64,000 nucleotides of DNA from Serratia fonticola (GCF_006715025.1 NZ_VFMK01000001.1:5394001-5458000); one strand, 5' to 3'. Shown: positions 1 through 9,507, counted from the stretch's first letter. The notes: generated by a model not told the origin, from the letters alone. A program made the numbers and translations.

Positions 1-1019
1 TGATCGGCGATATTCCGATGTCCGGCGGCCAGACGCTGGCTCAAATGCACCCGGCCTGGAAAACCATTTACGATTTTCTGTGGCTGCTCGGCGAAGCCAT
101 CTTTATGTTCCTGCCGGTAGCCATCTGCTGGTCGACGGTGAAAAAGATGGGCGGTACGCCGGTGCTTGGCATTGTGATGGGGATCACCTTGGTATCACCG
201 CAGTTGATGAACTCTTACCTGCTCGGTCAGCAGGTGCCTGAAGTCTGGAACTTTGGTTGGTTCACCATAGAGAAAGTGGGCTATCAGGCGCAGGTGATCC
301 CGTCGATCCTCGCCGGGATGGCGCTGGGTTGGATTGAAACCCGCCTGAAAAAGATCGTGCCAGATTATCTGTATCTGGTGGTGGTACCGGTGGTTTCCCT
401 GCTGTTGGCGGTATTCCTGGCGCACACGCTGATCGGCCCGTTTGGCCGCATGATCGGCGACGGCGTAGCCTGGGCCGTGAAATGGGTCATGACCGGCAGC
501 TTCGCCCCGATCGGTGCCGCGCTGTTTGGCTTCCTGTATGCGCCGCTGGTGATCACCGGCGTGCATCAGACCACGCTGGCAATTGATATGCAGATGATCC
601 AGAGCATGGGGGGAACGCCGGTCTGGCCGCTGATTGCCCTTTCAAATATCGCGCAGGCATCGGCAGTGCTGGGTATCATCATCGTCAGCCGCAAGGCCAA
701 CGAACGTGAGATTTCCGTACCGGCAGCCATTTCTGCCTACCTCGGCGTCACCGAACCGGCCATGTACGGTATCAACCTCAAGTATCGCTTCCCGATGTTG
801 TGCGCAATGATCGGCTCCGCCTTCGCGGGCCTGATCTGCGGCCTGACGGGCGTAATGGCCAACGGCATCGGCGTCGGCGGTTTGCCGGGCATTCTGTCTA
901 TCAAACCCCAGTTCTGGGTGATCTACTCCCTGGCAATCCTGATTGCCGTGGTGATCCCGCTGTTGCTGACCATGATGGTCTACAAGCGCAAAGCCAGCCG
1001 CGGAGAATTACCGGTTTAA
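1..1019 (+). CDS. treB: PTS trehalose transporter IIBC component, C-terminal part (cut by window start)
   Basis: This is the membrane IIC part of the trehalose PTS permease, which imports trehalose as trehalose 6-phosphate. The reading frame is already open at the window start (residues IGDIP precede the first ATG at 18), so the IIB domain and early helices lie outside. About 338 residues are visible, with many hydrophobic segments and the conserved IIC stretches GVHQTTLAIDMQMI and ISAYLGVTEPAMYG. The next gene is treC on the same strand, the usual treBC operon order. The 3' end is complete (TAA at 1017-1019). The assignment rests on family motifs and on treC; other glucose-superfamily IIC proteins are less likely. 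Confidence 0.93.
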   Translation, partial: IGDIPMSGGQTLAQMHPAWKTIYDFLWLLGEAIFMFLPVAICWSTVKKMGGTPVLGIVMGITLVSPQLMNSYLLGQQVPEVWNFGWFTIEKVGYQAQVIPSILAGMALGWIETRLKKIVPDYLYLVVVPVVSLLLAVFLAHTLIGPFGRMIGDGVAWAVKWVMTGSFAPIGAALFGFLYAPLVITGVHQTTLAIDMQMIQSMGGTPVWPLIALSNIAQASAVLGIIIVSRKANEREISVPAAISAYLGVTEPAMYGINLKYRFPMLCAMIGSAFAGLICGLTGVMANGIGVGGLPGILSIKPQFWVIYSLAILIAVVIPLLLTMMVYKRKASRGELPV

Positions 1020-1046
1020 ACTTATTCCACATTTAACCCCTATGGA

Positions 1047-1081
1047 CTTCAAGCTGCCGCCAGCACCGCCGCAGCTTGAAG
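1047..1081. repeat. Inverted repeat between treB and treC
   Basis: CTTCAAGCTGC at 1047-1057 is repeated exactly inverted as GCAGCTTGAAG at 1071-1081 around a 13-nt centre, giving an 11-bp hairpin. No T-run follows, so it looks like an intergenic palindromic repeat, which could stabilise the treB 3' end rather than terminate transcription. Confidence 0.6.
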
Positions 1082-1095
1082 ACGATGGATATCAG

Positions 1096-1125
1096 ACTGC
1101 TGACAACGTCAGACAGTAGGGAGAG
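1096..1125. repeat. Dispersed 30-bp repeat, copy 1
   Basis: These 30 bases begin ACTGCTGACAA and contain the short palindrome CTGACAACGTCAG. A second copy lies at 34484-34513 with 26 of 30 positions identical. Both copies are intergenic. This is probably a genome-wide repeat family, which I infer from only two copies here. Confidence 0.5.
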
Positions 1126-1212
1126 TGCCCCTCGTTGCACTATGCCCGAGTATCTCGGGTTAAACATTAACCTCTGGGCATAGGCCTGTTTTCACGATTC
1201 AAAGGTATGACT

Positions 1213-2877
1213 ATGAGCACCCCAATCCCCTGGTGGCAGAACGGCGTCATCTACCAAATCTATCCGAAGAGCTTCCAGGACAGCACCGGGAACGGCTATG
1301 GCGATCTGGCCGGAGTCACCCGTCGGCTGGACTACTTGCAGGAACTTGGCGTTGATGCCATCTGGCTGACCCCGGTGTACGTTTCTCCTCAGGTAGACAA
1401 TGGCTACGACGTGGCCGATTACTGCGCCATCGATCCGGCTTACGGCACCATGGCCGATTTCGACAACCTGGTGGCGCAAGCCCACCAGCGCAGTATCCGT
1501 ATCGTGATGGATATGGTGTTTAACCATACCTCCACCGAACATCCGTGGTTTAAGGCAGCACAGGATCGTAACAGCCCACTGCGTCAGTTCTATGTCTGGC
1601 GCGACGGAGAAGGCGATGCCCTGCCCAACAACTGGCGTTCCAAGTTTGGTGGTAACGCCTGGCAATGGCATGAGGAAAGCGGCCAATACTACCTGCATCT
1701 GTTTGCCAGCGAGCAGGCAGACCTGAACTGGGAGCATCCGCCGGTACGCGAAGAACTGAAAAAAGTGTGCCAATTCTGGGCAGACAAAGGCGTCGACGGG
1801 TTACGCCTTGATGTCATCAATCTGGTGTCCAAGCAGCAGGATTTCCCAAACGATATGCAGGGCGATGGCCGCCGTTTTTACACCGATGGCCCGCGCATCC
1901 ATGAGTTCCTGCAGGAAATGAGCCGCGACGTGTTCCAACCACGCGGCCTGATGACGGTAGGCGAGATGTCCTCTACCTCGCTGGCACACTGCCAGCAGTA
2001 CGCTGCACAAAGTGGCGCCGAGCTGTCGATGACCTTCAACTTTCATCATCTGAAAGTGGACTATACCGACGGGCAGAAATGGACGCTGGCAGCGCCGGAT
2101 TTCGTTGAGCTCAAGCAGATATTCCGCCATTGGCAACAAGGCATGCATAACCGCGCCTGGAACGCCTTGTTCTGGTGTAACCACGATCAGCCGCGCATCG
2201 TTTCGCGTTTTGGCGACGAAGGCGATCTGCGCGTGACGGCCGCCAAGATGCTGGCCATGGTCCTGCACGGGATGCAAGGCACGCCGTACATCTATCAGGG
2301 TGAAGAGATTGGCATGACCAACCCTGGCTTTAACCATATTGCGCAATACCGCGATGTGGAAAGCCTGAACATGTACGCCGAACTGAGCGCCCAAGGGAGA
2401 GACAACGCCGAACTGTTGGCGATCCTGGCCAGTAAATCTCGCGACAATGGCCGTACTCCGATGCAGTGGGATGCCTCTGCCAACGCCGGGTTCACCCAAG
2501 GAACGCCGTGGATCGGTTGTGCGGAAAATTATCCACAGATTAACGCCAAAGCGGCGTTGGCCGATCGGAATTCAGTGTTTTACGCCTACCGCCATCTTAT
2601 CGCCCTGCGCAAACAGTATCCGTTACTGACTCACGGTGACTATCAGGACCTGGCACCGGCTCACCCGGCGTTATGGTGCTATGAACGTCGCTGGAACGGG
2701 CAACGATTACTGGTCGTGGCTAACCTGAGCCGTGAAGCGTTGGCATGGGATGCCGCAGGCGTGCAGCCTGCTGAACTGTGGCAGCCACTGATGAGCAGCT
2801 ATGGTGATGCGGCAGAACCGCCACAACCCTGCACGTTGCGGCCATTTGAAGCGACCTGGTGGTTGTTGGCGTCCTGA
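1213..2877 (+). CDS. treC: Trehalose-6-phosphate hydrolase (GH13)
   Basis: This cytoplasmic GH13 enzyme splits trehalose 6-phosphate into glucose and glucose 6-phosphate, completing the pathway begun by TreB. The 554-residue protein opens with PWWQNGVIYQIYPKSFQD, typical of the alpha-glucosidase/TreC branch. GH13 regions are visible: DMVFNHTS, the nucleophile region GLRLDVINLV, the acid/base VGEMSS, and NHDQPR. I chose the ATG at 1213 because AAAGG at 1201-1205 sits 7 nt before it. The in-frame ATG at 1207 is almost on top of that site and would add two residues. It follows treB by 193 bp and is probably in the same operon. Confidence 0.95.
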   Translation: MSTPIPWWQNGVIYQIYPKSFQDSTGNGYGDLAGVTRRLDYLQELGVDAIWLTPVYVSPQVDNGYDVADYCAIDPAYGTMADFDNLVAQAHQRSIRIVMDMVFNHTSTEHPWFKAAQDRNSPLRQFYVWRDGEGDALPNNWRSKFGGNAWQWHEESGQYYLHLFASEQADLNWEHPPVREELKKVCQFWADKGVDGLRLDVINLVSKQQDFPNDMQGDGRRFYTDGPRIHEFLQEMSRDVFQPRGLMTVGEMSSTSLAHCQQYAAQSGAELSMTFNFHHLKVDYTDGQKWTLAAPDFVELKQIFRHWQQGMHNRAWNALFWCNHDQPRIVSRFGDEGDLRVTAAKMLAMVLHGMQGTPYIYQGEEIGMTNPGFNHIAQYRDVESLNMYAELSAQGRDNAELLAILASKSRDNGRTPMQWDASANAGFTQGTPWIGCAENYPQINAKAALADRNSVFYAYRHLIALRKQYPLLTHGDYQDLAPAHPALWCYERRWNGQRLLVVANLSREALAWDAAGVQPAELWQPLMSSYGDAAEPPQPCTLRPFEATWWLLAS

Positions 2878-3395
2878 TGGCGATATCCCCCCGCCAGATT
2901 TCAAGCCGCAAGGATGCGGGCCATAATCACTCGCAATCTGAATAAAAAGGATTTTATCAAGTTCCCGCCATTAATTCGGCGCTGTTGATGCCTCTCGGTT
3001 TCTCAGCGCCAGACGGTAGAAATAATGCCCGGAAGTGGCATTCATATATTCCGCATCAAGCAATTTATTTTTACTATTCCCCATGCCAATAAGTTACCAG
3101 ATAATATTATTACCTTTAAGATGGTTTACCACGCCTTAATTTTCCCTCGCAGTTAAAGGCATTACCGCGCTATTTTAAGTCTGAAAAAGACAAAATAAAT
3201 TAAAGTGTGAAGAGAATCTCAAATTGGAAATACATTTATTTCACGCTGTAAAAAAAACATGCAATAATCTACACCAATTCGATACCAACTCATAATCCAC
3301 TGAAAAGAATACACAATACCTGAACGCAGCCAGGCTGCGCGCTATTCTGTTCTATTTGCTCATTTTCTTACCTCGACACATACGGAGCTGTTGTT
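2878..3395. other. AT-rich intergenic region upstream of the GH3 lipoprotein gene
   Basis: This gap of 518 bp lacks a convincing gene. It becomes AT-rich after about 2940 and presumably carries the promoter of the GH3 gene at 3396. No clear operator was recognised. The only coding candidate is the weak minus-strand ORF at 2971-3084, listed separately. Confidence 0.6.
2971..3084 (-). CDS. Possible 37-residue small ORF
   Basis: On the minus strand an ATG at 3084 opens a 37-codon frame (begins MGNSKNKLLDAEYMNATSGH, ends in TAA at 2971). Its composition is protein-like rather than repetitive, but the ribosome binding site is poor (GGTAA about nine bases upstream) and I do not recognise the product. 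It could be a small protein, or chance in an intergenic region. Confidence 0.22.
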   Translation of the reverse strand: MGNSKNKLLDAEYMNATSGHYFYRLALRNREASTAPN

Positions 3396-5429
3396 ATGAC
3401 ATTTAAAAGGAAAGCAATAGTTATATTTAGTGGCTTGCTAGCCGCCGGTTTAAGCGGGTGTGACAATAATGATTCTTACGTTACGCCAAATACACAGGCC
3501 GAGTTAGAAAGCAGGAATATTCCAATAATTACTGTCGGTACGCTTAAATTTAAGGACCTGAATAAAAACGGCCAGCTCGACCCTTATGAAGACTGGCGTC
3601 TTGATAGCGCCACCCGTGCCAGCGATCTGACTTCACGCATGACCGTGGAAGAAAAAGCCGGGGCCATGATGCACGGCACCATTGCCCTCAATAACGCTGG
3701 CCGTGTCGATTTCAGCGCGGCAGAAGAAGACGTTAATCAGCGTTTTGTGAATACCTTTATTACCCGTATGGCGGGTGACCCACAGCATATTTCCTCCGAC
3801 AACAACGCATTACAGGAAATGGCGGAGAAAACCCGCCTGGGTATTCCGATCACCATCAGTACCGATCCGCGTAACCACTTCGTCAACGATCCTAACGCCA
3901 CCAGCGTGGCCGCCGGCAGTTTTTCACAGTGGCCGGAGCCCCTCGGGCTAGCCGCGATCGACGACCCCACCCTGGTGAAAACCTTTGGGGATATCGCCCG
4001 GCAGGAATACCGTGCGGTGGGGATCCAAATGGCATTGTCACCGCAGGCAGACCTGGCAACCGAACCACGCTGGGGGCGGATCAACGGCACCTTTGGTGAA
4101 GATAACCAGGTGGCTAAACGCTTGGTACAAGCTTACATCGAGGGCTTCCAGGACGGTGACAAAGGCCTGGTGCCAACCAGCGTGATAACCGTAGTTAAAC
4201 ACTTTGCCGGTGGTGGCCCACAGCTCGGCGGGCTGGATCCGCACAACATCTTCGGTAAAGAACAGGTCTATCCAGGGGAGAATCTGGAGTACCACCTGGT
4301 GCCGTTTGAAGGGGCTTTTGCCGCCAACGTCGCTTCGGTGATGCCTTATTACGGCCAGCCGATCAACCTGTGGTACAAGGATCAACTGATTGAAGAGGTC
4401 GGCTTCGGGTTTAACAAACAAGTGCTGACCGAAATGTTACGCGGCCGCTTTGGCTTCACCGGCGTGGTCTTGAGCGACTGGGGCATTCTGGAAAGCTGTG
4501 AAGGTAAATGCGCCACCGGCATCAGCGATGCCGATATCGCGGCTGGCGTATCGCCTTGGACCGCCGGGATCGGCATGTCCTGGGGGGTTGAAACCCTCAC
4601 TCGCCAGGAGCGCGTGGTTAAAGCGGTTGAAGCCGGTATCGATCAGTTTGGCGGCACCACCGACTCGAGCGATTTGATCGCGGCCATTAATGAGCAGCAA
4701 CTGCCGATCGCCACCATTGATGCCTCGGTAAAACGTATTCTGCAGCAGAAGTTTGAGCTGGGGCTGTTTGAGAAACCCTACGTAGACGAAACCCAGGCGG
4801 TGAAAATTGTCGGCAACAGTGAATTCCAGCAGAAAGGCGATGATGCACAGCGCCGTTCACAGATCCTGTTGCAGAATAACAACGATCTGCTGCCATTGGC
4901 ACTCAGCGGCAAGAAGGTCTTCTTGCATAACGTCAACGCCAGCGTAGCGGCAAGCTATGGGCTGACCGTGGTGGCGACACCGGAAGAAGCGGAACTCGCC
5001 ATCTTGCGTGTGGATACGCCACACCAAAACGATCCACACTATCCGTTTGGTGTCTCGGTCAACTTCGGCCAGTTGGGCTTTGAGGATGCAGATACCGTGG
5101 TGCTGGACCAGAAAGCGGGGACTTACAGCGGCAGTGAAGACTATCAGCTGATCAAACAGGTGAAGGCACTCAATATTCCAACGGTCATTTCGGTGTACCT
5201 CGATCGCCCGGCCATTCTGACCAACATCATCGATAAGACCGATGTGTTGCTGGCCAACTTCGGGGCTTCCGATGCGGCGGTACTGGATGTGATCACCGGC
5301 AAGAGCAAGGCGCAGGGTAAATTACCGTTCGAACTGCCTTCCAGCTGGCAAGCAGTGCTGGATCAGAAAGAAGACGTGCCGCATGACTCGGTTGATCCGC
5401 TGTTCCCGATCGGAGCAGGTATTTTGTAA
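3396..5429 (+). CDS. Glycoside hydrolase family 3 lipoprotein (beta-glucosidase-like)
   Basis: This is a 677-residue predicted exo-acting beta-glycosidase. The N-terminus is a lipoprotein signal ending in LSGC (Cys22), so the enzyme should be lipid-anchored in the periplasm or outer membrane. Residues 54-65 form a canonical 12-position EF-hand-type calcium loop (D54, N56, N58, D62, E65). The GH3 barrel follows with the substrate-binding K268-H269 pair and the nucleophile Asp361 in LSDW, then a GH3 C-terminal domain. The gene stands alone: the preceding gap is 518 bp and the next gene is convergent. The exact substrate cannot be told; GH3 also includes xylosidases and N-acetylglucosaminidases. 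Confidence 0.85.
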   Translation: MTFKRKAIVIFSGLLAAGLSGCDNNDSYVTPNTQAELESRNIPIITVGTLKFKDLNKNGQLDPYEDWRLDSATRASDLTSRMTVEEKAGAMMHGTIALNNAGRVDFSAAEEDVNQRFVNTFITRMAGDPQHISSDNNALQEMAEKTRLGIPITISTDPRNHFVNDPNATSVAAGSFSQWPEPLGLAAIDDPTLVKTFGDIARQEYRAVGIQMALSPQADLATEPRWGRINGTFGEDNQVAKRLVQAYIEGFQDGDKGLVPTSVITVVKHFAGGGPQLGGLDPHNIFGKEQVYPGENLEYHLVPFEGAFAANVASVMPYYGQPINLWYKDQLIEEVGFGFNKQVLTEMLRGRFGFTGVVLSDWGILESCEGKCATGISDADIAAGVSPWTAGIGMSWGVETLTRQERVVKAVEAGIDQFGGTTDSSDLIAAINEQQLPIATIDASVKRILQQKFELGLFEKPYVDETQAVKIVGNSEFQQKGDDAQRRSQILLQNNNDLLPLALSGKKVFLHNVNASVAASYGLTVVATPEEAELAILRVDTPHQNDPHYPFGVSVNFGQLGFEDADTVVLDQKAGTYSGSEDYQLIKQVKALNIPTVISVYLDRPAILTNIIDKTDVLLANFGASDAAVLDVITGKSKAQGKLPFELPSSWQAVLDQKEDVPHDSVDPLFPIGAGIL

Positions 5430-5435
5430 TACAGC

Positions 5436-5468
5436 CCCCTGTCCCATCCTCTCCTACAGGGGATGGGA
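5436..5468. terminator. Hairpin between convergent genes
   Basis: TCCCATCC at 5442-5449 pairs with GGATGGGA at 5461-5468, and an alternative pairing joins CCCCTG with CAGGGG. It lies between the convergent GH3 and flavoprotein genes. There is no strong T-run on either side, so a terminator role is inferred from position. Confidence 0.4.
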
Positions 5469-5527
5469 TATGAACGGCTGACCAACCTGCCAGCGAGCGG
5501 CAAACCTCGCTGGCAAACACCTCAAAT

Positions 5528-6052
5528 TTAAAATTTCTGCACCAACTTCACCACATCTTCGGCTTCCTGCGCCAGATGCTCATCGCTCATATCAAACACC
5601 CCTTGCACCAGATGCGGCGGCAGGTAATCCATGCCGGTCAGGTTAGCCATGGCGTTAAACGGGCGCAGCAGATCGGCCACTGGGTAGCGGTTATAGCCTT
5701 CTGGCGAATAGGCTTGGGCATTCCCCCCGGTTGTCACCACCAGTTGCAGAGGTTTACCCCGCAGTTTGGTGCCTTCACTGCCATAGGCGAAACCGTAGGT
5801 TAATACCGCATCCTGCCATTCGCTGAGGATTGCCGGCGAGCTATACCAGTAAAACGGGAACAGCATCACAACCACATCATGTGCCTGTAGCAGTTCCTGC
5901 TCACGGGCAACGTCAATCCGGTAGTCCGGATAAGCACGCATCAATTCATGCACGGTGACGTTAGGTAAAGGACGCAACGCCTCGATCAACGCTTTATTGA
6001 TACGAGAGTCGTCAGGGAAACGGTGGGCTGCCAGGACTAAAATACGCGACAT
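5528..6052 (-). CDS. NAD(P)H quinone oxidoreductase-like flavoprotein (KefF/NQO1 family)
   Basis: This 174-residue protein has the flavodoxin-like fold of KefF, MdaB and NQO1-type FMN-dependent quinone reductases. Visible features are the N-terminal strand SRILVLAAH, the motif MLFPFYWYSSPAILSEWQD that binds flavin and substrate in this family, and LVVTTGGNAQAYSPEGYNR. The ATG at 6052 is preferred because AAGGA lies about seven bases upstream; an in-frame ATG at 6091 lacks this support. It is divergent from a LysR gene at 6156, so control by that regulator, perhaps in response to quinones or electrophiles, is a reasonable inference. No potassium channel gene is adjacent, so calling it kefF would go too far. 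Confidence 0.8.
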   Translation of the reverse strand: MSRILVLAAHRFPDDSRINKALIEALRPLPNVTVHELMRAYPDYRIDVAREQELLQAHDVVVMLFPFYWYSSPAILSEWQDAVLTYGFAYGSEGTKLRGKPLQLVVTTGGNAQAYSPEGYNRYPVADLLRPFNAMANLTGMDYLPPHLVQGVFDMSDEHLAQEAEDVVKLVQKF

Positions 6053-6155
6053 GGGAGTTCCTTTCTGATTAATGATGGCCCATTTTTTCATTTCTGCGCT
6101 TTCAGGTGTAGTCTGTGAGTTGTTACATTAACTTCAACCTAAAGTATCAACCATT

Positions 6156-7052
6156 ATGTCGCTGCCTCTTGACGTACATCGCCTATTACCGGCGTTTCTC
6201 AGCGCCGCTCAGACACAAAATTTCTCGGCTGCCGCGCGGCAACTGGGGGTGACGCCAGCGGCAATCAGCAAAAATATCCGCGTGCTGGAAGAAAAGCTGG
6301 CATTGCGTCTGTTTCAACGTAATACCCATAGTGTCGTCCTGACCCCCGAAGGTAAAACGCTGCTCGATCAGATCGCGCCACTTTGGCAAGCGCTTTCCAC
6401 CACGCTGGAAACGGCGGGCGGGGCCCAGCAATCCCCTTCTGGCACCGTCCGCGTCAGCATGATCCCTGGCTTTGGCCGCCATATGCTGATGCCGCTGATC
6501 CCGGCGTTTTTGCAGCGCTACCCGTTGATCGATCTGGATCTGTCGTTAGAGGCTCGCGTGGTGAATCTGGTTGGCGAAGGTTTTGATGTCGGTATCGGCA
6601 GCCAGATCGATCCGGACAGCCGCCTAGTGGCACGCCCACTCTATGCGATGCAAATGCTGTTGGCTGCAGCCCCCGGCTATCTGGCCCAGCAAGGGACACC
6701 GCACGTACCGGAAGATTTACTGCAACACAATTGCCTGCTGCACCGCAATCCGGCGACCGGGCGCAACGTTAGATGGCCCTTGACGCACAAAACGCCGGAT
6801 CTGCATGGCCGTCTGGTTGCCAGCAGCCCAGAGATGTTGTTGGATGCGGCACTGGCAGGATTGGGCATCGTCTGCCTGTCACGCTGGTACGTAGAAAAGC
6901 ATTTCGAGCAAGGCTCGCTGCAGCCGGTACTGCAAGATTACTGGTCAAAACCGACACAAATATGGCTGTATTATGCCTCTGCGGATCTCCCGCCACGGGT
7001 ACGCGCTTGGGTGGATTTTTTGCTGGCGCATTTTCGCCCCCACCTTGGGTAA
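6156..7052 (+). CDS. LysR-family transcriptional regulator
   Basis: This is a 298-residue LTTR. The N-terminal winged helix-turn-helix is clear (FLSAAQTQNFSAAARQLG, then VTPAAISKNIRVLEEKL), followed by a linker helix and a periplasmic-binding-protein-like effector domain from about residue 90. The 103-bp divergent gap to the flavoprotein gene should hold both promoters and the operator. The inducer is not known. The presumed target is the adjacent oxidoreductase gene, as is common for divergent LTTRs. Confidence 0.88.
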   Translation: MSLPLDVHRLLPAFLSAAQTQNFSAAARQLGVTPAAISKNIRVLEEKLALRLFQRNTHSVVLTPEGKTLLDQIAPLWQALSTTLETAGGAQQSPSGTVRVSMIPGFGRHMLMPLIPAFLQRYPLIDLDLSLEARVVNLVGEGFDVGIGSQIDPDSRLVARPLYAMQMLLAAAPGYLAQQGTPHVPEDLLQHNCLLHRNPATGRNVRWPLTHKTPDLHGRLVASSPEMLLDAALAGLGIVCLSRWYVEKHFEQGSLQPVLQDYWSKPTQIWLYYASADLPPRVRAWVDFLLAHFRPHLG

Positions 7053-7182
7053 TGCGATCGCCATCACGCTTTGGCGATCTTTCAAACTCTCGGAGATTTA
7101 ATATCCAGCCTGCTGATAGCAAGGGTTGCCCACCTTCCTGAAATGAATAACTGTACAGCGTTCAAACTGTCTCCCGAATTCC

Positions 7183-7196
7183 TTGTCCTACGTCAA
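7183..7196. promoter_or_regulatory. FNR-like site upstream of nrdD
   Basis: TTGTCCTACGTCAA matches 7 of the 10 defined positions of the FNR consensus TTGAT-N4-ATCAA. Its position upstream of the anaerobic ribonucleotide reductase genes fits FNR activation, but the match is imperfect. Confidence 0.42.
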
Positions 7197-7210
7197 AAAA
7201 AATGACGCCA

Positions 7211-7257
7211 CTCCCATATATAGTGCGTTAAGAAATCCAAACACCTATATGTAGTAG
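7211..7257. promoter_or_regulatory. Tandem NrdR boxes upstream of nrdD
   Basis: Two AT-centred palindromic boxes resemble the NrdR consensus ACACWATATATWGTGT: CTCCCATATATAGTGC at 7211-7226 and CACCTATATGTAGTAG at 7242-7257. They are 31 bp apart start to start, the helical spacing usual for NrdR pairs. NrdR represses ribonucleotide reductase operons, so this probably controls nrdDG. The second box is the weaker match. Confidence 0.6.
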
Positions 7258-7356
7258 TTATCCACAAAATCATCCACACGCCCCCGCAGCCCTTGTGTTC
7301 TGCGGCATTGCCCTGTGGATAAGCCGACGCTCCCTAATGGGAACAGGAGTAACAAC

Positions 7357-9495
7357 GTGAAACCAGTAGTGATTAAACGGGACGGTTGCCAGGCATCTTT
7401 TGATGAGGTGCGAATCAAGCAGGCCATTGAGCGGGCCGCGCTGGCCGCCGGCGTGGTCGATGCCGACTACTGCGCTACCGTCGCCCGTGTGGTCGCTCAA
7501 CAATTGGAACAGCAGCCGCGTGTCGATATCCATGAAATCCAACAGGCGGTGGAAAACCAACTGATGGCGGGCCCGTACAAGCAACTGGCTCGTACCTATA
7601 TTGAGTATCGTCACGATCGGGACGTTTCGCGTGAACTGCGCGGGCGGCTTAATCAGGAGATCCGCGGCCTGGTTGAACAAAGCAACGTTGCCCTGCTGAA
7701 CGAAAACGCCAACAAAGACAGCAAGGTGATCCCGACCCAGCGCGATCTGCTGGCCGGGATCGTCGCCAAACACTACGCCAAACAACATATCCTGCCGCGT
7801 GACGTGGTGCTGGCCCACGAGCGTGGGGAAATCCACTATCACGATCTTGACTACTCGCCGTTCTTCCCGATGTTCAACTGTATGTTGATCGATCTGAAAG
7901 GCATGCTGACCAACGGCTTCAAAATGGGCAATGCCGAGATCGAGCCACCAAAGTCGATCTCTACCGCGACGGCCGTCACCGCACAAATCATCGCTCAGGT
8001 CGCCAGCCATATCTATGGCGGCACGACCATCAACCGCATCGATGAAATCCTGGCCCCCTTCGTGGCCGAAAGCTTCCGCAAACACCGGGAAGTGGCGCAG
8101 CAGTGGCAGATCCCCGACGTCGAAGGCTATGCGATGGCGCGTACCGAGAAAGAGTGTTACGACGCCTTCCAGTCGCTGGAATACGAAGTCAACACCCTGC
8201 ATACCGCCAACGGCCAGACGCCGTTTGTCACCTTCGGCTTCGGCCTGGGCACCCGTTGGGAATCGCGCATGATCCAGCAGTCGATCCTGAAAAATCGTAT
8301 TGCCGGGCTGGGCAAAAACCGCAAAACGGCGGTGTTCCCGAAACTGGTGTTCGCCATCCGCGACGGCCTGAACCACAAGTTCGGTGACGCCAACTACGAC
8401 ATCAAACAGCTGGCGCTGGAATGTGCCAGCAAACGCATGTACCCGGACATTCTGAATTACGATCAGGTGGTCAAGGTTACCGGTTCGTTTAAAACCCCAA
8501 TGGGCTGCCGCAGCTTCCTGGGCACCTATGAAGAGAACGGCGAGCAGATCCACGATGGCCGCAATAATATCGGCGTGATCAGCCTTAACCTGCCGCGTAT
8601 CGCACTGGAAGCGCAAGGTGATGAAGCACGTTTCTGGGCGCTGCTGGATGAACGCCTGTTGCTGGCTAAAAAAGCGCTGATGACCCGTATTGCCCGTCTG
8701 GAAGGCATCAAGGCACGCGTGGCGCCGATCCTGTATATGGAAGGGGCTTGCGGTGTACGCCTGAAAGCCGACGACAATATCGCGGAAATCTTCAAAAATG
8801 GCCGGGCGTCGATCTCACTGGGCTACATTGGCGTGCATGAAACCATCAATGCCCTGTTTGGTGCCGAAAAACACGTTTACGACGATGAGCAGTTGCGCGC
8901 GAAAGCGATCGCCATCGTTGAGCGCCTGAAAGCCGCTACCGAGAGCTGGAAAGCAGAAACCGGCTACGGATTCAGCCTGTACAGTACGCCAAGTGAAAAC
9001 CTGTGCGACCGCTTCTGCCGCCTGGATACCAGCGAGTTTGGCGTGATCGACGGCGTGACCGATAAAGGCTACTACACCAACAGCTTCCATCTGGACGTCG
9101 AGAAAAAGGTCAATCCTTACGACAAACTGGACTTCGAGGCTCCGTATCCGCCGCTGGCTAACGGGGGATTCATCTGCTACGGCGAATACCCGAACCTGCA
9201 GCATAACCTGAAGGCGTTGGAGGACGTGTGGGATTACAGCTATACCCGCGTGCCGTATTACGGCACCAACACGCCGATTGATGAGTGCTACGAATGTGGT
9301 TACACCGGCGAGTTCTCCTGTACCAGCAAAGGGTTTACCTGCCCGAAATGCGGCAACCATGACTCGGCAAAAGTCTCGGTGACCCGTCGCGTTTGCGGCT
9401 ATCTGGGCAGCCCGGATGCACGGCCATTCAACGCCGGTAAACAGGAAGAGGTGAAACGCCGGGTGAAACACCTGGGCAACGGGCAGATCGGTTAA
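7357..9495 (+). CDS. nrdD: Anaerobic ribonucleoside-triphosphate reductase, glycyl-radical subunit
   Basis: NrdD reduces ribonucleoside triphosphates to deoxyribonucleotides without oxygen, using a glycyl radical installed by NrdG. With the GTG at 7357 (AGGAG at 7345-7349, 7-nt spacing) the protein is 712 residues, the same length as E. coli NrdD. An ATP-cone allosteric domain occupies roughly residues 1-95. A CxxC...CxxC zinc site lies near the C-terminus (CYECGY, CPKCG), and the radical glycine is Gly681 in RRVCGYLG. A longer in-frame start at 7315 lacks a ribosome binding site. nrdG follows after a 271-bp repeat-containing gap. Confidence 0.97.
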   Translation: MKPVVIKRDGCQASFDEVRIKQAIERAALAAGVVDADYCATVARVVAQQLEQQPRVDIHEIQQAVENQLMAGPYKQLARTYIEYRHDRDVSRELRGRLNQEIRGLVEQSNVALLNENANKDSKVIPTQRDLLAGIVAKHYAKQHILPRDVVLAHERGEIHYHDLDYSPFFPMFNCMLIDLKGMLTNGFKMGNAEIEPPKSISTATAVTAQIIAQVASHIYGGTTINRIDEILAPFVAESFRKHREVAQQWQIPDVEGYAMARTEKECYDAFQSLEYEVNTLHTANGQTPFVTFGFGLGTRWESRMIQQSILKNRIAGLGKNRKTAVFPKLVFAIRDGLNHKFGDANYDIKQLALECASKRMYPDILNYDQVVKVTGSFKTPMGCRSFLGTYEENGEQIHDGRNNIGVISLNLPRIALEAQGDEARFWALLDERLLLAKKALMTRIARLEGIKARVAPILYMEGACGVRLKADDNIAEIFKNGRASISLGYIGVHETINALFGAEKHVYDDEQLRAKAIAIVERLKAATESWKAETGYGFSLYSTPSENLCDRFCRLDTSEFGVIDGVTDKGYYTNSFHLDVEKKVNPYDKLDFEAPYPPLANGGFICYGEYPNLQHNLKALEDVWDYSYTRVPYYGTNTPIDECYECGYTGEFSCTSKGFTCPKCGNHDSAKVSVTRRVCGYLGSPDARPFNAGKQEEVKRRVKHLGNGQIG

Positions 9496-9507
9496 CTTTA
9501 GCTAGTG

